A stretch of DNA of 17,206 bases from Scalindua sp964584595 (GTDB lineage: Bacteria > Planctomycetota > Brocadiia > Brocadiales > Scalinduaceae). Below, one piece after another: positions 8,429-15,201 of the stretch. Made by a program: the position numbers and the translations under genes. How positions within the stretch are numbered: position 1 is the first letter of the stretch; every line of letters starts with the position of its first letter. The stretch spans positions 1-17,206 of the forward strand of contig CAZPAM010000056.1 in the NCBI GenBank assembly GCA_964584595.1. Reading direction: 5' to 3'. The notes below the pieces were generated by a model. The model saw only the letters and a list, made by a program, of their open reading frames with translations. It had not been told where the DNA came from and did no database searches.

Positions 8429-8456
8429 TTGTAATTAGTCATTAGTAATTTGTAAT
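8429..8456. repeat. Degenerate heptanucleotide repeat, site 3
   Basis: Four adjacent 7-bp units, written on the minus strand as TTACAAA, TTACTAA, TGACTAA and TTACAAA, fill the leader just upstream of the lipoprotein start. They share the T(G/T)AC-N-AA core of sites 2 and 4. The next 40 bp (8454-8493) continue with a looser 8-bp periodicity of AATTCCTC-like units that runs into the end of the GGQ gene. Confidence 0.6.
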
Positions 8457-8483
8457 TCCTCAATTCCTTAATCTATCATTATA

Positions 8484-8837
8484 TCATTCAGTCTCATTTT
8501 CTGAAACCCTTTTTCTTGACTGTTTTTTTTGAGATCTTTTCTTTTTATTCTGTAGTATCTGCTCTTTCACCCGACGGGGTTTTTTCGTGAGTATTCGCTC
8601 TTTATCTTTGATGTTCAACTCCATCAACTTTACCTGGAGCCTTTTAAAAGCAAGTTCTCTGTTTTTTATCTGTGAACGAGATTCTGTTGCAATTACCCTT
8701 ATACCCGTGGGATTATGATATAGTCTTACACAAGACATCGTCTTGTTCTTGTGCTGTCCGCCCGGCCCGGAGCTCTTATAATAATCTAACCGGACCTCCT
8801 TTTTCAAATTTTTCAGATCAATCGAATGTTTTTTCAT
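8484..8837 (-). CDS. Small GGQ-domain peptide chain release factor-like protein
   Basis: This 117-residue basic protein contains the class I release-factor catalytic signature SSGPGGQHKNKT, with Gly26-Gly27-Gln28 able to place water for peptidyl-tRNA hydrolysis. It lacks the codon-reading domains of RF1/RF2. Residues 82-112 form a strongly Lys/Arg-rich tail, as in stop-codon-independent ribosome-rescue factors (ArfB/YaeJ and the mitochondrial C12orf65 type), where the tail enters the empty mRNA channel. The text after GGQ (VRLYHNPTGIRVIATESRSQIKNRELA) looks closer to RF1/RF2/C12orf65 than to ArfB. A rescue role is inferred. GGAG lies 7 nt before the ATG. It appears to head an operon with the lipoprotein gene. 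Confidence 0.85.
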   Translation of the reverse strand: MKKHSIDLKNLKKEVRLDYYKSSGPGGQHKNKTMSCVRLYHNPTGIRVIATESRSQIKNRELAFKRLQVKLMELNIKDKERILTKKPRRVKEQILQNKKKRSQKKQSRKRVSENETE

Positions 8838-8868
8838 CTAACAACTCCAGAGTGGTAGCTACAGTTTA

Positions 8869-8897
8869 CTTTTACCACATTCTAATATTAATGACAA
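8869..8897 (-). promoter_or_regulatory. Possible promoter of the GGQ-lipoprotein pair
   Basis: On the minus strand TTGTCA (8892-8897, 5 of 6) is followed by 17 bp and TAAAAG (8869-8874, 4 of 6). It is correctly oriented and would start transcription about 25 nt upstream of the GGQ start codon. Confidence 0.35.
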
Positions 8898-9039
8898 ATA
8901 GTAACCAGGATATATTCCCAAAATCTGTAAATGTATAGATATTAGACATTTAATCAGGTTTTAATGTAGACGTTTCATGTTAATTTTGTATAATAATCAA
9001 TCTTTTAATACTCATAAGATATATTATCACAAGCATTTA

Positions 9040-9067
9040 AGTATAGTCGGCTTTTAAGCCGTATACT
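9040..9067. repeat. Imperfect inverted repeat upstream of the phosphorylase operon
   Basis: An inner stem CGGCTT/AAGCCG (9048-9053 with 9056-9061) is flanked by AGTATA (9040-9045) and TATACT (9062-9067), with two unpaired bases on the left. No T-run follows on the plus strand. It could be an operator or a leader hairpin for the operon starting at 9167. Confidence 0.5.
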
Positions 9068-9166
9068 ATCTGGGTGTATTTTGAGCGATGGCATGGGTTT
9101 TGACATAAATAGTTGAAAATACGCAAGTTTCAGTACGCAATAATTTAACTAATAACAGATATTATT

Positions 9167-11026
9167 ATGAACGGAAGAGAAAGACGTTACGATGCCGTTA
9201 AGTTTGTCCATAACCTTGAACCTGATTATCAAAAAGTTCATTTAGAGATACCGGATGATTTTCGTGAGAAGATCTTAACCAAACTTTCCCGGTTATACGG
9301 TAAAGTGACAGCAAAAAAATACATGCCCGAGCTTGAACGTATCTGCAGGGTATATTATGCCTATAAATCTGAAGAGATGATTGAGCTTATAAAAACATTA
9401 GACCCGAAAAATCTTTTTACAGAAGAGGACGTTATCTTAATTACTTATGGAGATCTTATCCGTGAAGACGGTGTTTCTCCACTTACGACACTCTCAAAAT
9501 TCTGTGGTATCTATCTCAAACAGACAATTAACACACTTCATATACTTCCATTCTTCCCCTATTCATCAGACAGAGGTTTTGCTATTGAAGATTTTGAGGC
9601 TGTAGATCCTGAACTTGGAACATGGGCGGATATTGAAGATCTGGAGACACGTTATAAACTGATGTTTGACGGAGTGATAAACCATGTCTCATCAAAGAGC
9701 CGGTGGTTTCAGAGGTTCCTGGACGGAACCCCGCACTACAAGGAATTTTTTATCAGTTATGACTCTCATGATGACCTTACACCCGAGGAGCGAAGGGCTA
9801 TCTTCCGGCCGCGTACCACTGATATCCTTACAAGGTTTTATACCATCGATGGAGAAAAATACGTCTGGTCAACTTTCTCAAAAGACCAGATTGATTTAAA
9901 TTACAGGAATCCTGAAGTGTTGATAAGGGTTATTGAGATATTATTGTTATATGCGCGCAAAGGGGCTGACATTATCAGGCTTGATGCTATCACCTTTCTC
10001 TGGGCAAGTCCGGGTACTTCGTGTGCCAATCTGGAAGAGACACACCTGATCGTCAAGATCTTTCGGGATATCTTAGACCTTGTTGCACCGCATGTGTCAA
10101 TAATAACCGAAACCAACATCCCGCATGAAGACAATATTTCATACTTTGGATATGGCAATGATGAGGCGCATATGGTTTACAATTTTGCCCTCCCGCCTCT
10201 TGTGCTCCACACATTTTACACAAAAGACACGACCAGGCTTAACGAATGGGCAGAAAGCCTTAAACCTCCTTCTGAGGAAACGTCTTTTTTCAACTTTCTT
10301 GACTCGCATGACGGTGTGGGACTCATGGCAGTTAAGGATTTATTAACGCACGATGAAATTCAGTTTGTTATTCGAAGAGCAAGAGAACATGGAGGATATA
10401 TCTCTTACAAAACCGATAAGGATGGCCAGGAGGTACCTTACGAGATTAATATTACATGGTTTAATGCTCTTTGCAGGGAAGACGGTACGGGACATTCAGA
10501 CCGTCAGGTCGATAAATTTATTGCTTCAAGAGCTATGGCCTTAGCCCTTCAGGGAGTTCCGGGAATCTATCTGCACAGCTTTTTTGGTACCAGGAATGAT
10601 ATAGATGCAATAAGCTGTCCCATATCTAAACGCGAGGTGAATCGCAAAGCACTTGATTACAATATACTCACAAAAGCTATAGATGATCCTGATACACTGA
10701 CATCAAAGATCATTCGTAAACTGAATTCTATTATTACTCTCAGGACAAAACAGAGCGCCTTTCATCCAAATGGAGCTCAGAAAATCTTAAAAGTCAAACC
10801 TGAGATATTTGCAGTCTTAAGAACATCTCCAAACGAAGACCAGCATATCCTCTCTTTGATAAATATTACGGATGATGAGATTCAGATAGCAATTCCATTG
10901 GAAACAGTTCAAGTACTCAAACAGGAATGGTACGATCTTATCAGCCAGGACAAGCATACTTTTAAAGATGAAAATATCAGCCTTACATTAAAACCTTATG
11001 GTATTGTCTGGCTGGAACCTCAATAG
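9167..11026 (+). CDS. GH13_18 sugar phosphorylase, glucosylglycerate phosphorylase-like
   Basis: This 619-residue protein belongs to the sucrose-phosphorylase subfamily of GH13, which splits alpha-glucosides with phosphate to give alpha-glucose 1-phosphate. Catalytic residues are visible: nucleophile Asp273 (IIRLDAITF), acid/base Glu315 (ITETN) and transition-state Asp382 (LDSHDGVG). Stretches such as STFSKDQIDLNYRNPEVL, SPGTSCANLEETHLI and YFGYGNDEAHMVYNF closely resemble what I recall of E. coli YcjM, a glucosylglycerate phosphorylase, so that substrate is favoured over sucrose. There is a 30-residue N-terminal extension before the conserved region, and no Shine-Dalgarno precedes the ATG. 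It heads an operon with PFK, pyruvate kinase, AckA and Pta, which fits use of released glucose phosphate for energy. No signal peptide is seen, so it is cytoplasmic. Confidence 0.87.
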   Translation: MNGRERRYDAVKFVHNLEPDYQKVHLEIPDDFREKILTKLSRLYGKVTAKKYMPELERICRVYYAYKSEEMIELIKTLDPKNLFTEEDVILITYGDLIREDGVSPLTTLSKFCGIYLKQTINTLHILPFFPYSSDRGFAIEDFEAVDPELGTWADIEDLETRYKLMFDGVINHVSSKSRWFQRFLDGTPHYKEFFISYDSHDDLTPEERRAIFRPRTTDILTRFYTIDGEKYVWSTFSKDQIDLNYRNPEVLIRVIEILLLYARKGADIIRLDAITFLWASPGTSCANLEETHLIVKIFRDILDLVAPHVSIITETNIPHEDNISYFGYGNDEAHMVYNFALPPLVLHTFYTKDTTRLNEWAESLKPPSEETSFFNFLDSHDGVGLMAVKDLLTHDEIQFVIRRAREHGGYISYKTDKDGQEVPYEINITWFNALCREDGTGHSDRQVDKFIASRAMALALQGVPGIYLHSFFGTRNDIDAISCPISKREVNRKALDYNILTKAIDDPDTLTSKIIRKLNSIITLRTKQSAFHPNGAQKILKVKPEIFAVLRTSPNEDQHILSLINITDDEIQIAIPLETVQVLKQEWYDLISQDKHTFKDENISLTLKPYGIVWLEPQ

Positions 11027-11086
11027 CAAATGATGATTGTTGATTAGCAATTGTTGATTGACGAATGACCATTGACTAATAATCAG
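11024..11086. repeat. Degenerate heptanucleotide repeat, site 4 (longest)
   Basis: Nine units in unbroken 7-bp register fill the gap between the phosphorylase stop codon and the PFK ribosome-binding site. They begin with TAGCAAA, which contains the TAG stop, and include TGTTGAT twice, TGACGAA, TGACCAT and TGACTAA. Because 7 is not a multiple of 3, the TGA/TAA/TAG triplets occur in all three forward frames. Confidence 0.65.
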
Positions 11087-11089
11087 GAG
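11085..11089 (+). promoter_or_regulatory. Ribosome-binding site fixing the PFK start
   Basis: AGGAG lies 6 nt before the ATG at 11096. It rules against an in-frame TTG at 11072, which lies inside the heptad repeat and would add eight unsupported residues. Confidence 0.75.
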
Positions 11090-11095
11090 TGCATA

Positions 11096-12430
11096 ATGAA
11101 AGAGCCGGATTTTTCTATTTCCGTTCTGGGTGAACCAACTATACAAATATCTGCAATATCTGAAAAGAAAGATGTATGGCATACAAGCTATGTGGGTGAC
11201 GACCAGTATGTACTTTATGATATTGCTGTTTCCGGGAGAGAATCGAAAGCCGGTCTTGACCGGAGCAGTCTGATCGAAAAGGCCGGTCCGAGGGAAAAGG
11301 TTTATTTTGAACCTGCCAAGGTGCATGCAGGAGTGGTTACCTGTGGCGGGCTGTGTCCCGGACTCAACGACGTGATACGGGCAATTGTCATGACACTGTG
11401 GTATCGTTATGGCATAAAACGGATATCCGGTTTCAGGTATGGGTATCGAGGCTTTCTTTCAAGGTTTAACCTGCCGGTTATGGAGTTGACACCTGATGTT
11501 GTAACCAAGATTCATAGCCTCGGGGGTACTATCCTCGGGACTTCGCGAGGTTACGGTGATTGTATTGAGGAGAAAGTTGATACTCTGGAACGTTTGAACA
11601 TTAACATGCTTTTTACCATTGGAGGTGATGGTACACAAAAAGGTGCTCTTGATATTTCTGAAGAGGCAGAGAAACGGGGCCTTAAGATTTCTGTAATAGG
11701 AATTCCCAAAACTATTGATAACGATCTGAGCTTTGTACAGAAATCATTCGGATTCCAGACGGCAGTTTCCCGCGCGGTAGATGCCGTCGACAGTGCACAT
11801 GTGGAGGCGCATGACGCAATAAATGGAATCGGAATTGTCAAGGTAATGGGACGTGAATCAGGTTTTATCGCCGCTCATACAGCCATGGCTATTAATGATG
11901 CAAATTATGTACTCATCCCTGAGGTACGTTTTGACCTGGACGGAGAAAATGGTTTGCTTGCCAATCTGGAAAGGAGACTCGTACAACGGAATCATGCTGT
12001 AATCTTAGTAGCAGAAGGTGCAGGGCAGGAATACATGAAAGATTCCAGGGCTAGTGATGCATCAGGTAATGTACAGTTTAATGACATAGGCGTTTACCTT
12101 AAAGAGCGAATTAGTGAATATTTCAAGAAGAAGGATATAGAAATTAACATGAAATATATCGATCCCAGCTACATGATCCGCAGCGCGCCTGCAAATCCCA
12201 ACGATTCAACTTACTGTGCCAGACTCGGTGCTCATGCAGTGCATGCGGCCATGGCAGGAAAGACCGGAATGATCATAAGCCTTATCCATTCCCAATTTGT
12301 TCACGTACCCATTCGCCTGGCCATTTCAAGCAGAAAACGTATCGACCCGCACAAGGAACTTTGGCGTGATGTAACTGAGGCTACCGGCCAGCCTCTCCTT
12401 TTACAGGAGCGCAGAAAGAAACCTCGCTAA
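11096..12430 (+). CDS. pfkA: 6-phosphofructokinase, predicted ATP-dependent (plant/trypanosome-like group)
   Basis: This 444-residue enzyme phosphorylates fructose 6-phosphate to the 1,6-bisphosphate. Motifs run in order: GGLCPGLND (94-102), IGGDGTQKGA (175-184), PKTIDND (204-210, with catalytic Asp208) and MGRESG (251-256). Donor choice is read from two positions. Gly179, in GGDGT, is the ATP type, where PPi enzymes have Asp. Lys205, in PKTIDND, is the residue of PPi enzymes. This Gly/Lys pairing is known in plant-type and trypanosome PFKs, which use ATP, so ATP is favoured but not certain. An N-terminal extension of about 85 residues, absent from E. coli PfkA, precedes the Rossmann core. 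It lies in the operon 69 bp after the phosphorylase and 56 bp before pyruvate kinase. Confidence 0.92.
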   Translation: MKEPDFSISVLGEPTIQISAISEKKDVWHTSYVGDDQYVLYDIAVSGRESKAGLDRSSLIEKAGPREKVYFEPAKVHAGVVTCGGLCPGLNDVIRAIVMTLWYRYGIKRISGFRYGYRGFLSRFNLPVMELTPDVVTKIHSLGGTILGTSRGYGDCIEEKVDTLERLNINMLFTIGGDGTQKGALDISEEAEKRGLKISVIGIPKTIDNDLSFVQKSFGFQTAVSRAVDAVDSAHVEAHDAINGIGIVKVMGRESGFIAAHTAMAINDANYVLIPEVRFDLDGENGLLANLERRLVQRNHAVILVAEGAGQEYMKDSRASDASGNVQFNDIGVYLKERISEYFKKKDIEINMKYIDPSYMIRSAPANPNDSTYCARLGAHAVHAAMAGKTGMIISLIHSQFVHVPIRLAISSRKRIDPHKELWRDVTEATGQPLLLQERRKKPR

Positions 12431-12486
12431 CGCGATGAAGGCTTAAGAATAATTAAACCAATTGACAGAAAGAGGAATTACTCAAA

Positions 12487-13911
12487 ATGATAAAGACTAA
12501 AATAATCGCGACACTTGGCCCTTCCTGTGATCAGAAGGAAACCATCAAGCCTATGATCGATAATGGTGTAGACATCTTTCGATTAAACTTTTCTCATGGT
12601 ACGCTCGACGCACATGCAGAATTATTGGGGAACCTGAATGCCGTTCGTGCAGAGCATCGTCACACGACTGCAGTGATGGGTGATCTGTGCGGCCCGAAGA
12701 TTCGTATTGGGCGTCTCCAGCCTGATGGAGAGATACTGAAAGAAGGAGATGAAGTTATTGTTATTCATAGTGAAGAACAGGGTAACAAAAATCGATTTGG
12801 TACAAATTATAAATCTTTCTCTAAAGATGTAGAGGTCGGTCACCGCGTATTTATCGATGATGGTCAAATTGCCCTGCGCGTAATTCGTAAGGATGGAGAG
12901 CAGACAGTGTGTGAAGTCCTGGTAGGCGGACCTCTGCACAGCCGTAAGGGAATCAATCTGCCTGACACAAACGTTAGTATACCATCAATTACAGAACACG
13001 ACTGGGAATGCGTGGACTGGGCGATCCAGCACGAAGTTGAATTTATAGCTTTAAGCTTTGTTCGGTCGCCGGATGAAATTAATCAGTTGAAAGATTATCT
13101 TAAGAAAGCCGAAACAGATATAAAGGTCATTGCCAAGATCGAAACACCTCAGGCATTGACACACCTGGAAAGTATTGTTCATGCATCTGATGCTGTACTT
13201 GTTGCACGAGGTGATCTCGGAGTTGAAATGGATCTGGCAGAGGTGCCAGTTATCCAGAAACGGATTACCCGGATCTGCCGGCGCCTTGGCAAGCCTGTAA
13301 TAGTCGCTACCCAGATGCTGCAAAGTATGATTGATAGTCCCGTTGCAACCAGGGCTGAAGTCTCGGACGTAGCCAACGCTATTATGGACCTTACCGATGC
13401 TGTTATGCTTTCCGGTGAAACTTCTGTGGGTAAATATCCGATCAAGGCGGCACAAACCATCGGGCGCATTGCCAGTGTAACAGAAGAGTACCTCCATCAG
13501 GACGAACATGCACGCCTTACGACCACTACGAAGGACGAACTGATTTTGACTTCAGCGATTGCACGCAGTATAGATCAGATCGTAGATGATATTTCCGCTA
13601 AGCTTGTAGCGGTATGGTCGCAAACAGGAACAACAGTCAGATTGCTCAGCAAAGAACGCCTTAATGTTCCTGTTCTTGCTGTAAGCTCTAACCAGCGTAC
13701 GTGTAATCAAATGAGCCTGCTTTATGGTGTAATACCCAGATGCCAGCCAATACCGGAAGATAACAATAAGTTCACCCAAATAGTGGATAGTTTCATCGTC
13801 AATCGTAAATGGGTCCAGGATGGAGACAAGATTGTCTTATTAACCGGTCAGCCAATCGGCACTGCTGGCACCACCAATGCCGTCATAGTCCACACTGTCG
13901 GTGATGTATAA
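12487..13911 (+). CDS. pyk: Pyruvate kinase
   Basis: This 474-residue enzyme converts phosphoenolpyruvate and ADP to pyruvate and ATP. The barrel and B domain are recognised by FRLNFSHG (31-38), GDLCGPKIRIG (65-75), IAKIET with catalytic Lys217 and Glu219, ARGDLGVE with Asp243, and ATQMLQSM followed by TRAEVSDVANAIMD and SGETSVGKYP. A C-terminal domain (about 345-474) ends in the usual TNAVIVHTV. Lys71 in GPKIR replaces the Glu (Glu117 in rabbit muscle enzyme) of potassium-dependent forms, so potassium-independent activity is predicted. AGAGG at 12471-12475 is the likely ribosome-binding site, at a rather long 11-nt spacing. It is 56 bp from each neighbouring gene. Confidence 0.97.
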   Translation: MIKTKIIATLGPSCDQKETIKPMIDNGVDIFRLNFSHGTLDAHAELLGNLNAVRAEHRHTTAVMGDLCGPKIRIGRLQPDGEILKEGDEVIVIHSEEQGNKNRFGTNYKSFSKDVEVGHRVFIDDGQIALRVIRKDGEQTVCEVLVGGPLHSRKGINLPDTNVSIPSITEHDWECVDWAIQHEVEFIALSFVRSPDEINQLKDYLKKAETDIKVIAKIETPQALTHLESIVHASDAVLVARGDLGVEMDLAEVPVIQKRITRICRRLGKPVIVATQMLQSMIDSPVATRAEVSDVANAIMDLTDAVMLSGETSVGKYPIKAAQTIGRIASVTEEYLHQDEHARLTTTTKDELILTSAIARSIDQIVDDISAKLVAVWSQTGTTVRLLSKERLNVPVLAVSSNQRTCNQMSLLYGVIPRCQPIPEDNNKFTQIVDSFIVNRKWVQDGDKIVLLTGQPIGTAGTTNAVIVHTVGDV

Positions 13912-13967
13912 TCACACACCCTTGATATGTTTCATGAGTAGATTGAATAACTAGAGGCGCATAGTAT

Positions 13968-15179
13968 ATGAATAAAAGCAGTGATATAAAAGTTCTGGTG
14001 ATTAACAGCGGTAGTTCGTCAGTTAAATTTCAGCTTATCAATATGACTGATGAAAAAGTCCTTGCAGGTGGAATAGTTGAAAGGATTGGACTGCCTAAAT
14101 CGCTAATAAAATTTAAATTTGGCGAAAAAGACCTTATCAGGGAGTGTGATACTCTTGATCACAATGCTGCAATTTCAGAGATTATTGACGATATCACACA
14201 CGGTCAGTATGGCGTGGTTGATCATAAGGACGAAGTATCGGCAGTTGGGCATAGGGTAGTTCACGGTGCGGAACAGTTTACAGAATCTGTTTTGATAACT
14301 GATGATACTATTAAACAAATCGAGGCCTGCATCGAACTTGCTCCACTTCACAACCCTCATAACCTGAAGGGAATACTTGTATGTAAAGAGCTTCTGCCCG
14401 GTGTTCCACAGGTAGCTGTATTTGATACCGCCTTTCATCAAACAATGGAAGATTATGTTTACACGTATGCACTTGACTATAGATTTTATGAAAAGTACAG
14501 ATTCAGGCGTTATGGATTCCACGGTACCAGCCATTTTTATGTAGCGAACAAGGCGGCAGAAATTGTCGGAGAAAACATAAGCAAGTTGAAGATAATTACT
14601 TGCCACCTTGGGAACGGGGCAAGCATTGCGGCAGTTAAATACGGCAAATCGATGGATACGTCTATGGGCTTCACACCTCTGGAAGGCCTGATAATGGGAA
14701 CCAGGTGTGGAGATGTTGACCCTGCTATGGTTCTCTTNNNNNNNNNNATGGAAAAGGAGGGCCTGAGCCCGCACGAGTGCGACACTCTGATGAACAATGA
14801 GAGTGGATTGATTGGAATTTCAGGTATCAGTTCAGATATGCGTGATCTTATTAAGGCTTATGAAGAGGGAAACGACAGAGCAAGGCTCGCTTTGCAGATG
14901 TACTCATACCGTATCAGGAAATATATCGGGATGTATGCGGCATCAATGAACGGTGTTGATATAATAGTTTTTACCGGCGAGAAGGGGGATCTTATCAGGA
15001 GTATGTGTTGTACTGATATGGAGTATCTGGGTATTGACTTTGATGAAGAGAAGAACAAGAAGACTATTGGAACCGAAGGTGAACTGACCTCTCAGGATTC
15101 TAAAGTCATGGTGTTATGCGTGCCCACAAATGAGGAACTCGTAATAGCCAGAGATACAGCACGGATAATAGGTAATTAA
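13968..15179 (+). CDS. ackA: Acetate kinase with an altered nucleotide loop and an assembly gap
   Basis: This ORF of about 403 residues interconverts acetate plus ATP and acetyl phosphate plus ADP. Family residues are present: Asn13 (VINSGSSSVKF), Arg96 (GHRVVHG), Asp153 (VFDTAFH), His185 (RYGFHGTSH), Arg246 (GTRCGDVDP) and the Glu389-Glu390 pair (PTNEELVIARD). Ten Ns at 14738-14747 hide residues 257-260; homologues have about two residues there, so the true gap is probably shorter. The usual nucleotide-binding text FTGGIGEN is replaced by FTGEKGDL at 335-342, and hand alignment shows three residues missing. Whether this changes donor use, kills activity or is an assembly error is open. AGAGG lies 10 nt before the ATG. 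pta follows after 22 bp, the classic ackA-pta pair. Confidence 0.93.
   Translation: MNKSSDIKVLVINSGSSSVKFQLINMTDEKVLAGGIVERIGLPKSLIKFKFGEKDLIRECDTLDHNAAISEIIDDITHGQYGVVDHKDEVSAVGHRVVHGAEQFTESVLITDDTIKQIEACIELAPLHNPHNLKGILVCKELLPGVPQVAVFDTAFHQTMEDYVYTYALDYRFYEKYRFRRYGFHGTSHFYVANKAAEIVGENISKLKIITCHLGNGASIAAVKYGKSMDTSMGFTPLEGLIMGTRCGDVDPAMVLXXXXMEKEGLSPHECDTLMNNESGLIGISGISSDMRDLIKAYEEGNDRARLALQMYSYRIRKYIGMYAASMNGVDIIVFTGEKGDLIRSMCCTDMEYLGIDFDEEKNKKTIGTEGELTSQDSKVMVLCVPTNEELVIARDTARIIGN
14738..14747. other. Assembly gap (10 N) inside ackA
   Basis: A run of exactly ten undetermined bases falls between DPAMVL and MEKEGLS of acetate kinase. The reading frame is kept across it as written. A fixed length of ten suggests a placeholder rather than a measured gap. 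Confidence 0.97.
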
Positions 15180-15201
15180 ATATAAAAGAACGGAACTGAA
15201 T

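Larger units (their letters stand above)
8838..9166. other. 329-bp divergent intergenic region
   Basis: This gap separates the minus-strand GGQ gene from the phosphorylase operon and is AT-rich. It holds the GGQ ribosome-binding site (8845-8848), a possible minus-strand promoter (8869-8897), an isolated TATAAT (8989-8994) with a poor -35 that might serve the phosphorylase operon, and an inverted repeat (9040-9067). A TTGACA at 9100-9105 has no acceptable -10 downstream. TACGCAA occurs twice 14 bp apart (9120-9126 and 9134-9140), possibly a weak fifth heptad site. No ORF or RNA gene is recognised. Confidence 0.6.

Noticed and set aside
8419..8463. Longer N-terminus for the lipoprotein
   Set aside because: The extra 15 residues are encoded by the heptad repeats and sit ahead of a normal lipoprotein signal sequence, so the start at 8418 (or 8391) is more likely.
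9100..9128. Promoter at TTGACA 9100-9105
   Set aside because: No sequence resembling a -10 box is found at 15-19 bp downstream.
6583..11086. CRISPR array
   Set aside because: The heptad units are only 7 bp, contiguous and degenerate, with no spacers and no cas genes nearby.
11072..11095. TTG start for PFK eight codons upstream
   Set aside because: It lies inside the heptad array and has no ribosome-binding site, while the ATG at 11096 has AGGAG at 6 nt.
14175..14797. Minus-strand ORFs across ackA, including the N gap
   Set aside because: They are antisense to a conserved gene and are kept open partly by the undetermined bases.
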